From contig JAOATK010000006.1 in assembly GCA_030158115.1 (NCBI GenBank), positions 27,914-91,913 on the forward strand: 64,000 bases of DNA, in the 5' to 3' direction. Source of the stretch: Legionella sp. (GTDB lineage Bacteria > Pseudomonadota > Gammaproteobacteria > Legionellales > Legionellaceae). How positions within the stretch are numbered: the first letter of the stretch is position 1; each line of letters opens with the position of its first letter. The notes under the pieces are model-generated. The model had not been told where the DNA came from. It did no database searches and saw only the letters and a program-made list of their open reading frames with translations. Below are positions 1-12,841 of this stretch, one piece after another. The translations under genes and the position numbers were made by a program.

Positions 1-1
1 A

Positions 2-436
2 TTTATCATCGATGAACGTGAGGTTCACCGTGACACTCCTTCTTATACAGTTGATACGTTAATTGATATAAAGCGAGAAGAGAAAAATTGTGTGATTAGC
101 TTGATCATAGGTGCGGATAGCTTCAGGCAATTTCATCGTTGGCATGAGTGGGAAAAAATTCTCACCTTGTGTCAGTTGATCGTGCTTGAGCGCCCAGGGC
201 AAGATGAATCGGTTCCGAAAGAATTACAAGAAAAATTGCATGAAATTAATGATGTTCAATCTTTATCAAAAGAAACAGGGGTTTTTTATCGTTGTAATGC
301 AGGTCGCTATGATATTTCTTCAACTATGGTGAGGGATTTGATTCGTCTTGGCAAAGACGTTAGTGCTTATTTACCCCCCGCTGTTTGCACCTATCTCGCG
401 GAGCATCCAATTAATTTTATGAGCAGCAACCATTGA
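2..436 (+). CDS. nadD: Nicotinate-nucleotide adenylyltransferase, C-terminal part (5' end outside window)
   Basis: NadD joins nicotinate mononucleotide and ATP to make deamido-NAD, the penultimate step of NAD synthesis. The reading frame is open from base 2 with no start, so the gene is cut by the window edge and the N-terminal nucleotide-binding motif is missing. What remains carries the family's S-Y-T-x-D-T-L segment, then IGADSFRQFHRWHEW and, near the end, the I-S-S-T-M-V-R-D substrate/ATP contact region, seen here as DISSTMVRDLI. The gene stops at a TGA and is followed by a convergent permease gene. Assignment is firm from these motifs. Confidence 0.93.
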   Translation, partial: FIIDEREVHRDTPSYTVDTLIDIKREEKNCVISLIIGADSFRQFHRWHEWEKILTLCQLIVLERPGQDESVPKELQEKLHEINDVQSLSKETGVFYRCNAGRYDISSTMVRDLIRLGKDVSAYLPPAVCTYLAEHPINFMSSNH

Positions 437-473
437 GTTAGTAGCTTGGTTACAAGGAATCAGGCTATAGTCC

Positions 474-1955
474 TCACACCGGGGGAAATAAATCTTGGAA
501 CTTCACCCGTGTTTTTAGATGTAATGCCAGCTCTCTTTTTTTAGATAAATTAAATAGCTTATATAACACTATAGGCACTAAGAAACTCATCAAGCCAATA
601 TAAAATGCTAGTTTGTAAGTAGGATCTTGGTTCCATATTAAGAAAAATAAGGCAATACACATTAAAAAGATGGCAATAATTCCAGTATAAGGGGAATAAG
701 GGGTGATATAGCGAAGATTGGCTATGCTGTAACCTGCTTTGTATAATTGGCTTCGAAAGCTAATTTGTGCAGCACATAATGAAATCCAGGCTAAAGTACC
801 AGTAAATCCAGAAACCAAAAGTAGGGCGATGTACAATTTTGTTTGTCCAAAAAAGAAACCCACACCTAAAAGAATCCAGACCGTAATCAGGGTCGCGATG
901 ACTGCATTTTGAGGAATGGAATTTTGATTAAAGGCTGCAAAAGGATGGGGCGCCATGCCATCACGCGCTAAGGCATTTAATGCCCTTACTGTGCCGTAAA
1001 ACCCTGAATTGGCACAAGAGAGAGTAGCCGTTAATGTCACAAAGCTAACCACTGTTCCCGCCCATTTTAAATCATATAAATTCAGTGCGTCAGCAAACAC
1101 CGAGTTAGACAAACCTGCTTTTTGCCAAGGGAAAATCAAGACCAAACAAAAGACTGGAATAATATAGATAAATAGAATGCGAAAGGTCACATTGCGAATA
1201 GCATGAGGAATCATGCGCGCTGGATTTTCTGATTCTCCAGCAGCAAGGCCTATGATTTCTGAGCCTTGGTAATTCACTAATAATAAAACCATTGCTGTGA
1301 GCAATGCCATGCTGCCTTTGGGAAGAAGTCCTCCCTCTCCTAAAATGTATTTGCTACCAATGATGCCAGGAGGCTCACTACCATGAATAAGTCCAAAGAA
1401 AATTAAAATAGCAAGAATAACAAAGCCAAATAAAGCGAGGATTTTAATGAGAGCTAGCCAAAATTCAATTTCACCAAAGGTATCTACTTTGGCTAGGTTG
1501 ATATAGGTAATTAACAGCCCAAAACAAACCGCCCATATATATCCATTAACACCAGTAAATAGCTCCATAATGATGCCGCCTGCCACACATTCTGCAGGAA
1601 TATAGGCAACCCAACTGATCCAATAAGACCATCCTACGCCACAAGCGATAGAGGGGGAGATAAAATCAGCAGTATAAGTCACAAAAGAACCGGAAATAGG
1701 AATAGCTACAGCTAGTTCACCCATGCACAGCATGGTTAAAAAAATAATTAACCCTCCGAGCATATAGGCTATAAATACTGCAGGACCAACGAGATTAATG
1801 ACCTCACCTGTGCCTAAGAAAAAACCAGAACCAATAATTCCACCCAGTGCAATAAGTTGCACATGCCGATCTTTTAAGCCTCGGGTATAACCACTGTCTT
1901 TAATGGGTTTAGCAGCGTTTAAGCTAGTAATATTCACGGGTTGATTATTTCTCAC
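474..1955 (-). CDS. Amino-acid permease, APC superfamily (AAT-like)
   Basis: A 493-residue integral membrane protein with about 12 hydrophobic segments. The N-terminal stretch GLKDRHVQLIALGGIIGSGFF is the hallmark of amino-acid/proton symporters of the APC superfamily (family AAT: AroP, GabP, LysP, CycA types), and the GGIIGSG loop binds the substrate backbone. Substrate cannot be read from sequence. The chosen start is a GTG because no ATG lies before the conserved N-terminus; no strong ribosome-binding site is visible upstream. Transcribed away from the small secreted-protein gene's hairpin, convergent with nadD. Confidence 0.85.
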   Translation of the reverse strand: MRNNQPVNITSLNAAKPIKDSGYTRGLKDRHVQLIALGGIIGSGFFLGTGEVINLVGPAVFIAYMLGGLIIFLTMLCMGELAVAIPISGSFVTYTADFISPSIACGVGWSYWISWVAYIPAECVAGGIIMELFTGVNGYIWAVCFGLLITYINLAKVDTFGEIEFWLALIKILALFGFVILAILIFFGLIHGSEPPGIIGSKYILGEGGLLPKGSMALLTAMVLLLVNYQGSEIIGLAAGESENPARMIPHAIRNVTFRILFIYIIPVFCLVLIFPWQKAGLSNSVFADALNLYDLKWAGTVVSFVTLTATLSCANSGFYGTVRALNALARDGMAPHPFAAFNQNSIPQNAVIATLITVWILLGVGFFFGQTKLYIALLLVSGFTGTLAWISLCAAQISFRSQLYKAGYSIANLRYITPYSPYTGIIAIFLMCIALFFLIWNQDPTYKLAFYIGLMSFLVPIVLYKLFNLSKKRELALHLKTRVKFQDLFPPV

Positions 1956-2065
1956 AGGGTTGAGTTGACTTGTTTTTTCATTTTTGCGACGTTGTTAGGG
2001 GTAGTATAGAAAAAAGAGAACAAGTATACAACAATTCAATCACTTAATTGGCTAAATTATGGAAA

Positions 2066-2100
2066 GTAGCCTGGGTTTCATGTCGCGAAATTCAGGCTAC
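2066..2100. repeat. Short palindrome with GTAGCCTG arms
   Basis: GTAGCCTG and its complement CAGGCTAC bracket a short loop. The arms are the outer ends of the larger palindromic repeats seen elsewhere in the window (11917-12003, 16500-16583, 48639-48771). It lies just past the stop of the 79-residue gene, so it may help end that transcript, but no T-run follows. Confidence 0.6.
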
Positions 2101-2115
2101 ATGACGTTTTATTAA

Positions 2116-2355
2116 TTATCGGTAACAGCGTAAGCGGCCATACCAATTTCTCCAGCAACCACGGTGATAAGGAGCCGGGGTTGCGTAGCGACCAGGATAA
2201 TTAAAAACACATTTTCCATAAAATGTTCTATGTAATCCATATCCGCATCCTTGAGCGGCACTAGCACTAGGAGTATAAGCCGCTGTAAAGCTTAGGACGC
2301 CGAATACAACCGCACCACGTAAAAGTTTCGATAGGTCAATAGAATAGGTATTCAT
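2116..2355 (-). CDS. Small secreted Gly/Tyr/Arg-rich protein
   Basis: A 79-residue protein with a Sec signal peptide: hydrophobic VVFGVLSFTAAYTPSASA followed by AQG, so cleavage is expected near residue 34. The mature part is about 45 residues, basic and aromatic, with four cysteines (GCGYGLHRTFYGKCVF and GCWRNWYGRLRCYR). A strong ribosome-binding site (AGGAGG) sits just before the ATG. The GCGxGxHRxxYGxC pattern occurs in short exported proteins of unknown role in many proteobacteria. No function is assigned. Confidence 0.7.
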   Translation of the reverse strand: MNTYSIDLSKLLRGAVVFGVLSFTAAYTPSASAAQGCGYGLHRTFYGKCVFNYPGRYATPAPYHRGCWRNWYGRLRCYR

Positions 2356-2490
2356 ACCATCCTCCTAAAGTTATTTTTTTTCCATACAGTGAAAGTATAG
2401 TGTGTTATTTTATTGTTGCGTAATATTTAATCAAAAAGAAATGGTAAGAAATCGCATATATTTAATTTTGAGCGATTTGACCTATTTTTT

Positions 2491-2685
2491 CTATTCCACT
2501 GCAGCTTTACAAAAGGTCCGGATGATTTCTTGTGTCGTGTTATCAATGATCTTGCCGCGAATATCACCAATATTCTCGCATCCTTGGAGCAGCATCCAAG
2601 TATAAAGTTCATCTATGTCATCCCCAGCTTTAGTGGAAATCTCTTCTTCACTACAGTATATGGAGGCCGTATATTTCGCATTCAT
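2491..2685 (-). CDS. Hypothetical 64-residue acidic protein
   Basis: The start is placed at the ATG preceded by AAGGA eight bases upstream; an earlier in-frame ATG eight codons up has no such site. The product (MNAKYTASIYCSEEEIST...) is small, soluble and acidic, with two cysteines in the middle and end. No family is recognised. It sits alone between the secreted 79-residue gene and a membrane-protein gene on the other strand. The clear ribosome-binding site is the main support. Confidence 0.5.
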   Translation of the reverse strand: MNAKYTASIYCSEEEISTKAGDDIDELYTWMLLQGCENIGDIRGKIIDNTTQEIIRTFCKAAVE

Positions 2686-2815
2686 TAGGGATATCCTTGC
2701 AAAGATCACTCATTATAATTTTAGACATAATTTGATCAGTTAGCCATTATTTGAAACAAAAAAATATTCTTTTAAGCTATACTTTAAATGGGATTTAATT
2801 GAGGGAGTGAACATC

Positions 2816-3199
2816 ATGGTGACCTATTTTTTAGCAACGGTTCTTGGTTGGTATTTGGTGATTATGAGTTTTCTTTTAATTTTTAGAAGAGAGCTGGTTG
2901 CACCGGTTATCCGAGAGGTCATGGCTCAACCAGGATTATTTTTAATAATGGGCCTGTTAACTGTAATTATTGGCTTGTTAATGGTGGTAAGTCATAATTA
3001 TTGGGTGATGGGTTGGCCAGTAATTGTCACCTTATTTGCCTGGATTTTTTTAATTAGTGGTTTATTCCGGGTATTTTTTCCTGATCTTGTGCGGAAATTA
3101 TGGAGTAAAATGTCCATGAAGCCTGAAACACTAAGTCTAATGGGAACTTTATTACTAATTATTGGCCTTTTCTTACTCTATAAAGTTTATTTCGTGTAG
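2816..3199 (+). CDS. Small inner-membrane protein, four predicted TM segments
   Basis: A 127-residue hydrophobic protein with four likely membrane helices, separated by short basic loops (FRREL, RKLWSK), which suggests an inner-membrane location. The ATG at 2816 is preferred to a GTG three codons upstream because the GAGGGAG site has proper spacing to it. No family is recognised with confidence. It precedes a repeat element and yajQ, from which it is separated by about 140 bases. Confidence 0.6.
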   Translation: MVTYFLATVLGWYLVIMSFLLIFRRELVAPVIREVMAQPGLFLIMGLLTVIIGLLMVVSHNYWVMGWPVIVTLFAWIFLISGLFRVFFPDLVRKLWSKMSMKPETLSLMGTLLLIIGLFLLYKVYFV

Positions 3200-3249
3200 T
3201 CTAGGCTTTCTTGATAGCTTTACTTTCGAAGCCTGCGCACTGTGGCTTG

Positions 3250-3303
3250 TACTTGTCTCTTGATCACATATCATCAAGAGACAGTTGCAAGCAACCAGGC
3301 TAC
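3250..3303. repeat. Degenerate palindromic repeat, right half of the TTGCAAGCAACCAGGCTAC family
   Basis: An 11-bp perfect stem (TGTCTCTTGAT at 3254-3264 with its complement at 3273-3283) leads into GTTGCAAGCAACCAGGCTAC. This right end matches the complete elements at 11917-12003 and 16500-16583; the left arm here has decayed. It lies between the membrane-protein gene and yajQ. Confidence 0.65.
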
Positions 3304-3341
3304 TTTGTTAAATTATACTTTTAATTTTAATAGGTTTATTT

Positions 3342-3827
3342 ATGCCATCCTTTGATATCGTCTCAGAAACTAATGAAGTTGAATTACGTAATGCCGTAGA
3401 TAATGCGATTCGTGAAATGGGCACACGCTTTGATTTTCGTGGTGTTGAATCAAGTATTGAATTAAAAGAGCTAGTTGTTACCTTGCGTTCAGAATCAGAT
3501 TTTCAGGTAAGGCAGCTTGAGGATCTATTTAGAAATCATTGTACTAAGCGAAATCTTGATGCAGCAGGTGCCGATATTGAGGATGAGCCTGTACATAGTG
3601 GGAAATTTTATTCGTTAAATATGACTTTTAAACAAGGTATTGATCAGCCTACAGCAAAAGACATAGTGAAATATTTGAAAGATGCTAAGTTGAAAGTACA
3701 AAGCTCCATTCAAGGGGATAAAGTCCGGGTAACAGGTAAAAAACGTGACGATTTGCAAGATGCAATCGCTATGCTGAAAAAATCAGAAATTAAATTGCCT
3801 TTACAGTATGAAAATTTTCGGGATTAA
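3342..3827 (+). CDS. yajQ: YajQ-family nucleotide-binding protein
   Basis: A 161-residue protein beginning MPSFDIVSE, the signature start of the YajQ (UPF0234) family. Two tandem ferredoxin-like domains are expected; the FDFRG and [13 protein letters not shown] segments are typical. Family members bind nucleotides, and in Xanthomonas and Pseudomonas YajQ homologues bind cyclic di-GMP and affect virulence gene control. Length is the family's usual length. It stands alone as a single gene bounded by two palindromic repeats. Confidence 0.95.
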   Translation: MPSFDIVSETNEVELRNAVDNAIREMGTRFDFRGVESSIELKELVVTLRSESDFQVRQLEDLFRNHCTKRNLDAAGADIEDEPVHSGKFYSLNMTFKQGIDQPTAKDIVKYLKDAKLKVQSSIQGDKVRVTGKKRDDLQDAIAMLKKSEIKLPLQYENFRD

Positions 3828-3840
3828 CGAGATAGCGGAA

Positions 3841-3921
3841 AGTAGCATGGATACAGTGATAGCGTAATCCAGGATCAGTGGCACCTAATTCCCTGATTAT
3901 GCTATCGCTGCATCCAGACTT
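3841..3921. repeat. Palindromic intergenic repeat (GTAATCC...GGATTA type), degenerate
   Basis: The left arm (3841-3873, AGTAGCATGGATACAG...) pairs imperfectly with the right arm (3891-3921). The loop reads ATCAGTGGCACCTAATTCCC and is nearly identical to the loop of the relic at 26123-26160 (ATCAGTGGCGCTGAATTCCC), so both come from one family. Located between convergent yajQ and the BepA-like gene. Confidence 0.65.
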
Positions 3922-3929
3922 ATTTAAAT

Positions 3930-5315
3930 TTAATTCATAATCTCATCAATTTTGGCAGAAATTCTTGCTTGCAAATAAGCATCATTTTTTGCGAGATCCT
4001 TGGCTACTTTTAATTGTGCCACGGCTGCTCTTTTTTGTCCTTCAAGCAATAAACACTGCGCCTGAGTAAAATAAGCATAAGCTTTTTGATTAGCATTAGC
4101 TTGGGCGCGCGCTAATTCTCTACATAGAGGTAAGTCTTGTTTGTATTGTCTGCTGCCTTTTAACAGAATACTTGTTGCTTTTTCATTTTGATTAGCAGCA
4201 GATAGAGCTTGTGAATAAGCCATTAAAATCGCATAGCTATCAGGGTAGTTTTTTTGTAGCTCACTGAGTCGGGTAATGGCTGCTTGATGTTGGTTTAGTC
4301 CAGTCTCAGTCTGTGCCATGGCGATTTGAAAATAAAGATTATTATTCTGCGCTAATAATTGATTTAAAATTGGGTAAGCTTTTGCGTAGTTATTAGCATC
4401 TATTAAAGTCAGTGCATGACCATATTGACAGGCATAAGCTGGGCTGTCTTTGCGGCATTGATGCTCATAGTAGTCCAGTGATGTTTTTTGATCTCTTGCA
4501 ACAGTAGTTCGAATCAATTCTTTAAATAGTATGTAATCTAAAGAGCTTAGGTAGGTTTTTTTTGCAAAGCGTGAGGAGCGATTTTCAGCTTCGGCGATTC
4601 GGTCAGAATCTAAAGGGTGAGTACGTAAAATAGCAGGAATATTAGCCGTGTAATAATAGCGCGTATTTTCTTGCATTTTTCTGAAAAAAGCAGCCATGCT
4701 GTGCGGGTTAAAGCCTGCTTTAATCAACATGTCGATACCAATTCGGTCAGCTTCTTTTTCTTTTGCGCGTGTAAAATTAATGCTATCTTGCGAAAATCCT
4801 GATAAGGCCCCCATCATAGCCCCCATACCAACGGTAGGATTAATAACCCCTAAAGCAATAGAGGCTAGCATGGAGGCAAGCATAGGGATGCGCATTTGTT
4901 TTTGATGATCAATGGCACTGTAGAGATGGTGTAGGCGTACGTGGGAGATTTCATGCGCCATAACACCTGCTAATTCGCTTTCGTTGCTAGTGATTAAAAT
5001 AAGCTGTGTATTAATGCCAATGTGCCCCCCAGGTCCTGCAAACGCATTGATTTCATTTGATTTTACTATAAAAAAATCAGGGGATTTAATTTGACCTGCA
5101 TGCGCTAGATTTTTTCCTATTCGGTTGATGTACTCTCTTGCCAAAGGATTGCGCTCAACGCTTTCAGATTGGTTAATTTGTTGGACAAATTCTTTTTCTA
5201 ATTCTTCTAACTCTTTGTTTGAATAGGGTGAGAGTCCTTGTGCTAAGGCAGTTGGGTTCAAGATACCCAATAATACCACTCCAAAAATATAGTTTTTGAT
5301 CTTCAATTTAATCAT
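3930..5315 (-). CDS. bepA: Periplasmic M48 metalloprotease with TPR domain, BepA/YfgC-like
   Basis: A 461-residue exported protease. An N-terminal signal peptide (MIKLKIKNYIFGVVLLGILNPTALAQ) is followed by the zinc site HEISH at about residues 121-125 and the third ligand in the KEADRIG segment near 188. The C-terminal half has helical repeats with Ala/Gln/Asn-rich TPR-like spacing. BepA acts as chaperone and protease on outer-membrane proteins and LptD assembly. The ATG at 5315 is preferred to a TTG four codons upstream because it gives a clean signal peptide. Divergent from ribD with about 60 bases between starts, so promoters overlap. Confidence 0.85.
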   Translation of the reverse strand: MIKLKIKNYIFGVVLLGILNPTALAQGLSPYSNKELEELEKEFVQQINQSESVERNPLAREYINRIGKNLAHAGQIKSPDFFIVKSNEINAFAGPGGHIGINTQLILITSNESELAGVMAHEISHVRLHHLYSAIDHQKQMRIPMLASMLASIALGVINPTVGMGAMMGALSGFSQDSINFTRAKEKEADRIGIDMLIKAGFNPHSMAAFFRKMQENTRYYYTANIPAILRTHPLDSDRIAEAENRSSRFAKKTYLSSLDYILFKELIRTTVARDQKTSLDYYEHQCRKDSPAYACQYGHALTLIDANNYAKAYPILNQLLAQNNNLYFQIAMAQTETGLNQHQAAITRLSELQKNYPDSYAILMAYSQALSAANQNEKATSILLKGSRQYKQDLPLCRELARAQANANQKAYAYFTQAQCLLLEGQKRAAVAQLKVAKDLAKNDAYLQARISAKIDEIMN

Positions 5316-5378
5316 TAGGCTACTCAAAAATTGAATAATTTGTTATCATTCACACAGTTTTTAAAGGTAACGACATTA

Positions 5379-6467
5379 ATGCATAAAAAGTTTTTGCTCG
5401 CAGCGCTCGAACAAGCCCGTCTGGGACAGGGTCTTTGTGCACCCAATCCTTGTGTGGGAGCTGTTGCTGTGCAAAATGGAATTATTATAGCACGGGCCTG
5501 TCACAAAGGTGCAGGGACTCCTCATGCTGAACAACTATTGTTAGCACAGATTCCGCCTCAAACACCAGGGGTTAGCCTTTATATTTCTCTCGAGCCTTGT
5601 AATCACTGGGGGCGAACACCTCCTTGCGTGGATGTTATTATTCAACACGGCATTGAGCATGTTATTTTTGCATACTCTGATCCTAATCCAGTTGTGGCCA
5701 AAAATAACTCTTCAGAACGATTAAGAGCTCATGGAATAAAAGTCACTCAGGTTTTTGTGGAAGAAATTACAGAATTTTATAAAAGCTATACCTATTGGAC
5801 TTTGACTAAAAAACCTCGAGTGACTGTTAAAATAGCGCAAACTCTAAATGGTAAAATCGGTCGAAGCCATGGGGAGCGGGTGATTTTATCGAATGAATTG
5901 TGCGAGGAATTCACGCATCAAAGACGTGCTGCATCGGATGTAATTTTGACGAGTGCGAAAACCATTCATTTAGATAATCCTCGGTTGAATGTAAGGCTAG
6001 GTCCTGTCGAGCAATCAAGGCCTGTAGCCATTATTGATAGACAATTAACTCTGAATCAAGACGCACGTATTTTTTCTACAGCCACTCATTGTCACATTTA
6101 TCATTGCAGTGAACAGGAGAGGCCTTATACAAATAGCAGCTTTTATGTCATGCCTATGAGGCATGAAGCTATGGATTTAGGTGCACTTATTACGCATCTG
6201 GGCGAACTAGGTTATCACGACGTATGGGTTGAAGCTGGTGGTGGTGTATTTAGCGCTTTGCATCAAGCAGGACTAGTTCATCGGACTTATTTGTACCTTG
6301 CTCCAAAAATTTTAGAGCAAAGCGCAGTTTGCGCATATCAGCACAGTGAAGTATTTGATCGCGCACATACTATTTCTTGGCATCCTAAGGGTGACAATAT
6401 GATAATATGTATCGATTGGCAGGAAGATCAATGTACACTAGGGTCTGTGGACGATTCGCTAGATTGA
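5379..6467 (+). CDS. ribD: Bifunctional riboflavin deaminase/reductase
   Basis: RibD carries out deamination and then side-chain reduction of the pyrimidine intermediate in riboflavin synthesis. The N-terminal deaminase has the zinc site HAE (residues 49-51) and PCNHWGRTPPC (Cys74, Cys83). The reductase domain starts near 146 at KPRVTVKIAQTLNGKIG. The start used here (ATG, AAAGGTAA upstream) gives 362 residues and the usual N-terminus; a longer frame from 5331 would run into the promoter of the divergent protease gene. The last nine codons lie inside the left arm of a hairpin element (6438-6508), so the C-terminus has been rewritten by it. Confidence 0.93.
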   Translation: MHKKFLLAALEQARLGQGLCAPNPCVGAVAVQNGIIIARACHKGAGTPHAEQLLLAQIPPQTPGVSLYISLEPCNHWGRTPPCVDVIIQHGIEHVIFAYSDPNPVVAKNNSSERLRAHGIKVTQVFVEEITEFYKSYTYWTLTKKPRVTVKIAQTLNGKIGRSHGERVILSNELCEEFTHQRRAASDVILTSAKTIHLDNPRLNVRLGPVEQSRPVAIIDRQLTLNQDARIFSTATHCHIYHCSEQERPYTNSSFYVMPMRHEAMDLGALITHLGELGYHDVWVEAGGGVFSALHQAGLVHRTYLYLAPKILEQSAVCAYQHSEVFDRAHTISWHPKGDNMIICIDWQEDQCTLGSVDDSLD

Positions 6468-6508
6468 GCTGTTTCGGCCAAGATAGTAGAGTTGTCCACA
6501 GACCCTAG
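6438..6508. repeat. 15-bp perfect inverted repeat between ribD and ribBA
   Basis: CTAGGGTCTGTGGAC (6438-6452) and its exact complement (6494-6508) enclose a 41-base loop. The loop holds TTTCGGCCAAGATAGTAGA (6472-6490), which recurs with one mismatch in the loop of another hairpin at 29796-29814. There is no T-run, so it does not look like a simple terminator. It may modulate ribBA expression or be a small mobile palindrome. Confidence 0.75.
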
Positions 6509-6526
6509 ATTAAATGAGGTCGCATT

Positions 6527-10211
<3,685 letters not shown>

Positions 10212-10235
10212 TTAAATTTTACATGAGCGTTACAC

Positions 10236-10315
10236 GTCATCTCGAATACAGTGAGGAATCTCCGTAAGTGGCAATGTGCCTTTCTCTGGAGATCCCTCAC
10301 TGTGTTCGGAATGAC
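10236..10315. repeat. 28-bp imperfect inverted repeat (GTCATTCCGAACACAGTGAGG type)
   Basis: Left arm 10236-10263 and right arm 10288-10315 match at 24-25 of 28 positions, with a 24-base loop. The right arm reads GTCATTCCGAACACAGTGAG on the minus strand, a common intergenic palindrome in diverse bacteria. The roughly 210-base gap between convergent kdsA and glpK holds nothing else recognisable. Confidence 0.75.
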
Positions 10316-10421
10316 AGTCATTTAAATTTAATTAACTATAACTTAAATGAATATATAATACTTGGCTAATTAATGATCGCCACGTTGAGAACAACGGGCA
10401 CTGAAAATCAAGCCGGCATTT

Positions 10422-11882
10422 CTATTTCATCTGGCTTAGAGCGTTTACCCAACCCCTATAATCTTTCTCTATTTGAGCTAGATTATGAGAATATTTGAAT
10501 TCATATTCTGTATCGCCAATATTTTTTAAGGCATTAACAGAATCAAAAACCCCACAACCAATACCGGCTAAAACAGCAGCTCCTCTGGCTGTTGTTTCTA
10601 TGTCTTTAGGTTTTTGGACGTTGAGTTGGCACTGATCTGCTAAAAATTGTAAAAACCATTGATTGGCTGCCATGCCACCATCAACGCGTAATGTAGTTAA
10701 ATCAGAATCATTGTCTTCACGCATGCAACCTAGTATCTCACGTGTTTGATAACACACGCCTTCTAGAGCTGCTCGAGCAATATGGGCGCGGTTCGTGGTA
10801 CGAGATAAACCAGAAAGTACGGCTCCTGACGCCGATAACCAATGGGGGGCGCCTAAGCCAGTAAAAGATGAAACAAAATAGACCCCTTCATTACTGGTTA
10901 AACTGTTTGCTAAGGTTTCAGTCTCTGCCACACTTGTTATTAATTTCATCTCATCACGTAACCATTTGATCGTAGTCCCTGCGTGATAAATATTTCCCTC
11001 TAAACCATAAGCTGTTTTTCCCTTAATTTTATAGGCGATAGTCGTTAACAATCGATGTTTGGAGACGACTACTTTATCTCCTGTGTTTAGTAATAAAAAA
11101 CCACCTGTACCAAACGTTGCTTTGACCATTCCTTCATTAAAACAACCTTGCCCTATCAATGCAGCTTGTTGATCTCCAGCAACCCCTGTAATAGGAATTT
11201 CTAAACCCACATGTTCTTTATTAATGAAACCAAAATGACTGTCACTAGAGCATACTGTCGGTAATATGGATTCAGGAATGGCAAAGAGCTCTAATAAATC
11301 GGTGTCCCACTCTTGTTTGTTGAGATTAAAGAGCATGGTTCTTGATGCATTCGTACTATCAGTGACATGGGTTCCTTTAGTTAGGCGCCAAATTAAAAAA
11401 CTATCAATGGTGCCAAAAGCTAAATGACCTTGTTCAGCTAACTCACGTGCTTGTTGATTATTAGTTAACATCCAATTTAATTTGCTAGCAGAAAAATAAG
11501 GGTCTAATAGTAATCCTGTTTTTTCTTGAATCATCGGGCCATATTCAGCTAAAGAGCGGCAATACTCTTCTGTACGTCGGTCTTGCCAAACGATGGCCCG
11601 ACTAAGACATTCCCCTGTGATTTTATTCCAAATAACGGTTGTTTCACGTTGATTAGTAATACCGCAGGCTAAAATACGACTCGAATCAACCTGAGACACT
11701 ACATCACGAATGGCAGTTAGAGTTTTTGTCCATATTTCTTCAGGATCATGCTCTACCCAACCTTGCTGAGGATAATACTGCGTTATAGGATATTGACTAC
11801 CGAGTATTAAATTTCCCTGATCGCTATATATCATTGCGCGAGTGCTACTTGTTCCTTGATCGATAGCTAATAAATAATTCAT
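10422..11882 (-). CDS. glpK: Glycerol kinase
   Basis: GlpK phosphorylates glycerol to glycerol 3-phosphate. The 486-residue FGGY-family protein starts MNYLLAIDQGTSSTRAMIY, with the phosphate-1 motif DQGTSSTR. It also has WQDRRTEEYC, the glycerol-site segment GTIDSFLIWRLTKG, VAGDQQAAL, the FGTGGFLLLNTG phosphate-2 region and LRVDGGMAAN adenosine motif. AGGGA precedes the ATG. No glpF or glpD is adjacent. A palindromic repeat lies upstream. Confidence 0.96.
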   Translation of the reverse strand: MNYLLAIDQGTSSTRAMIYSDQGNLILGSQYPITQYYPQQGWVEHDPEEIWTKTLTAIRDVVSQVDSSRILACGITNQRETTVIWNKITGECLSRAIVWQDRRTEEYCRSLAEYGPMIQEKTGLLLDPYFSASKLNWMLTNNQQARELAEQGHLAFGTIDSFLIWRLTKGTHVTDSTNASRTMLFNLNKQEWDTDLLELFAIPESILPTVCSSDSHFGFINKEHVGLEIPITGVAGDQQAALIGQGCFNEGMVKATFGTGGFLLLNTGDKVVVSKHRLLTTIAYKIKGKTAYGLEGNIYHAGTTIKWLRDEMKLITSVAETETLANSLTSNEGVYFVSSFTGLGAPHWLSASGAVLSGLSRTTNRAHIARAALEGVCYQTREILGCMREDNDSDLTTLRVDGGMAANQWFLQFLADQCQLNVQKPKDIETTARGAAVLAGIGCGVFDSVNALKNIGDTEYEFKYSHNLAQIEKDYRGWVNALSQMK

Positions 11883-11916
11883 GAATAACTTTTCCCTAAG
11901 TTAACGTCAGAAAAGC

Positions 11917-12003
11917 GTAGCCTGGTTGCTTGCAACCGGGTTTTTTTTTAAGGTAGGCCATCATTGTGGAGAGGAATCTCCTGGTTGCAAGCAACCAGGC
12001 TAC
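11917..12003. repeat. Complete palindromic repeat, GTAGCCTGGTTGCTTGCAACC family
   Basis: Outer arms GTAGCCTGGTTGCTTGCAAC and GTTGCAAGCAACCAGGCTAC are exact complements, with a poorly conserved loop between. The same arms occur at 16500-16583, and a decayed half at 3250-3303. Situated between co-directional glpK and fabI. The arms also contain an inner palindrome (GGTTGCTTGCAACC-like), typical of REP-type elements. Confidence 0.85.
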
Positions 12004-12016
12004 CCGTTGTTTGTGA

Positions 12017-12805
12017 TTACGTTAAATTACTCATCGTTGAAACAGCATGATATCCCGCATCAACATGTACCACTTCTCCAGTAATTCCTGAGGCTAGGTA
12101 TGAACATAAAAATGCAGCAGTATTTCCTACTTCTTCTGCAGTGACGTTTCTTTGAAGAGGAGTAATGCTGGCATAAGCTGCTTGAATTTTACGGAAGTCT
12201 TTGATGCCTGCTGCGGCTAAAGTTTTAATAGGACCTGCTGATATGGCATTAACACGTAAACCACGTTGTCCTAAACTAGCTGCCAAATAACGCACAGAAG
12301 CTTCTAAACTGGCTTTTGCCACACCCATCACATTGTAATTAGGGACGGCTTTTTCAGCGCCGTAATAACTTAAGGTTAAAACAGAGCCTTCTGTTCCTTC
12401 CATCATAGGAAGCGCTGCCTGCGTTAACCCAATTAAACTGTATGCACTGATATCATGAGCAATTCTAAAACCTTCACGTGTGCAGGTTGTTGTAAAATCA
12501 CCACTGATTTGATCAGCTGGTGCGTAAGCAACAGAATGAACCAACACATCCAATTTATTCCAGCTTTTTCCAAGATTAGCAAAAAGGGCTTGGATTTCTT
12601 CATCATGAGCTACATCGCAAGGAAAAACTAACTTTGAGTTAAATTCAGCCGCCATCGATTCTACACGTTCTTTTAAACGTTCGCCTTGATAGGTAAATGC
12701 TAACTCAGCACCTTGTTCGTGAAATGCCTTGGCAATACCATAAGCAATGGATTTATTGCTTGCTAAACCAACAATCAGTGCCTTTTTACCAGTTAAAAAT
12801 CTCAT
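12017..12805 (-). CDS. fabI: Enoyl-[acyl-carrier-protein] reductase (NADH)
   Basis: FabI catalyses the last reduction of each fatty-acid elongation cycle. The 262-residue SDR protein starts [25 protein letters not shown], with the nucleotide-binding [11 protein letters not shown] typical of FabI. The catalytic Tyr-x6-Lys is in [14 protein letters not shown], and SYYGAEK precedes it. The [11 protein letters not shown] segment lines the inhibitor/substrate pocket. AGGAG precedes the ATG. The upstream udk gene is only about 36 bases away on the same strand. Confidence 0.96.
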   Translation of the reverse strand: MRFLTGKKALIVGLASNKSIAYGIAKAFHEQGAELAFTYQGERLKERVESMAAEFNSKLVFPCDVAHDEEIQALFANLGKSWNKLDVLVHSVAYAPADQISGDFTTTCTREGFRIAHDISAYSLIGLTQAALPMMEGTEGSVLTLSYYGAEKAVPNYNVMGVAKASLEASVRYLAASLGQRGLRVNAISAGPIKTLAAAGIKDFRKIQAAYASITPLQRNVTAEEVGNTAAFLCSYLASGITGEVVHVDAGYHAVSTMSNLT

Positions 12806-12841
12806 GGCTTTCTCCTAGTTAGATGTCACTTCAATTCGAAG

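Noticed and set aside
2402..2605. Plus-strand frame opposite the 64-residue gene
   Set aside because: No ribosome-binding site and unlikely composition; the minus frame has AAGGA before its start.
6468..6526. FMN riboswitch ahead of ribBA
   Set aside because: The gap is too short and lacks the conserved RFN core; only a simple inverted repeat is present.
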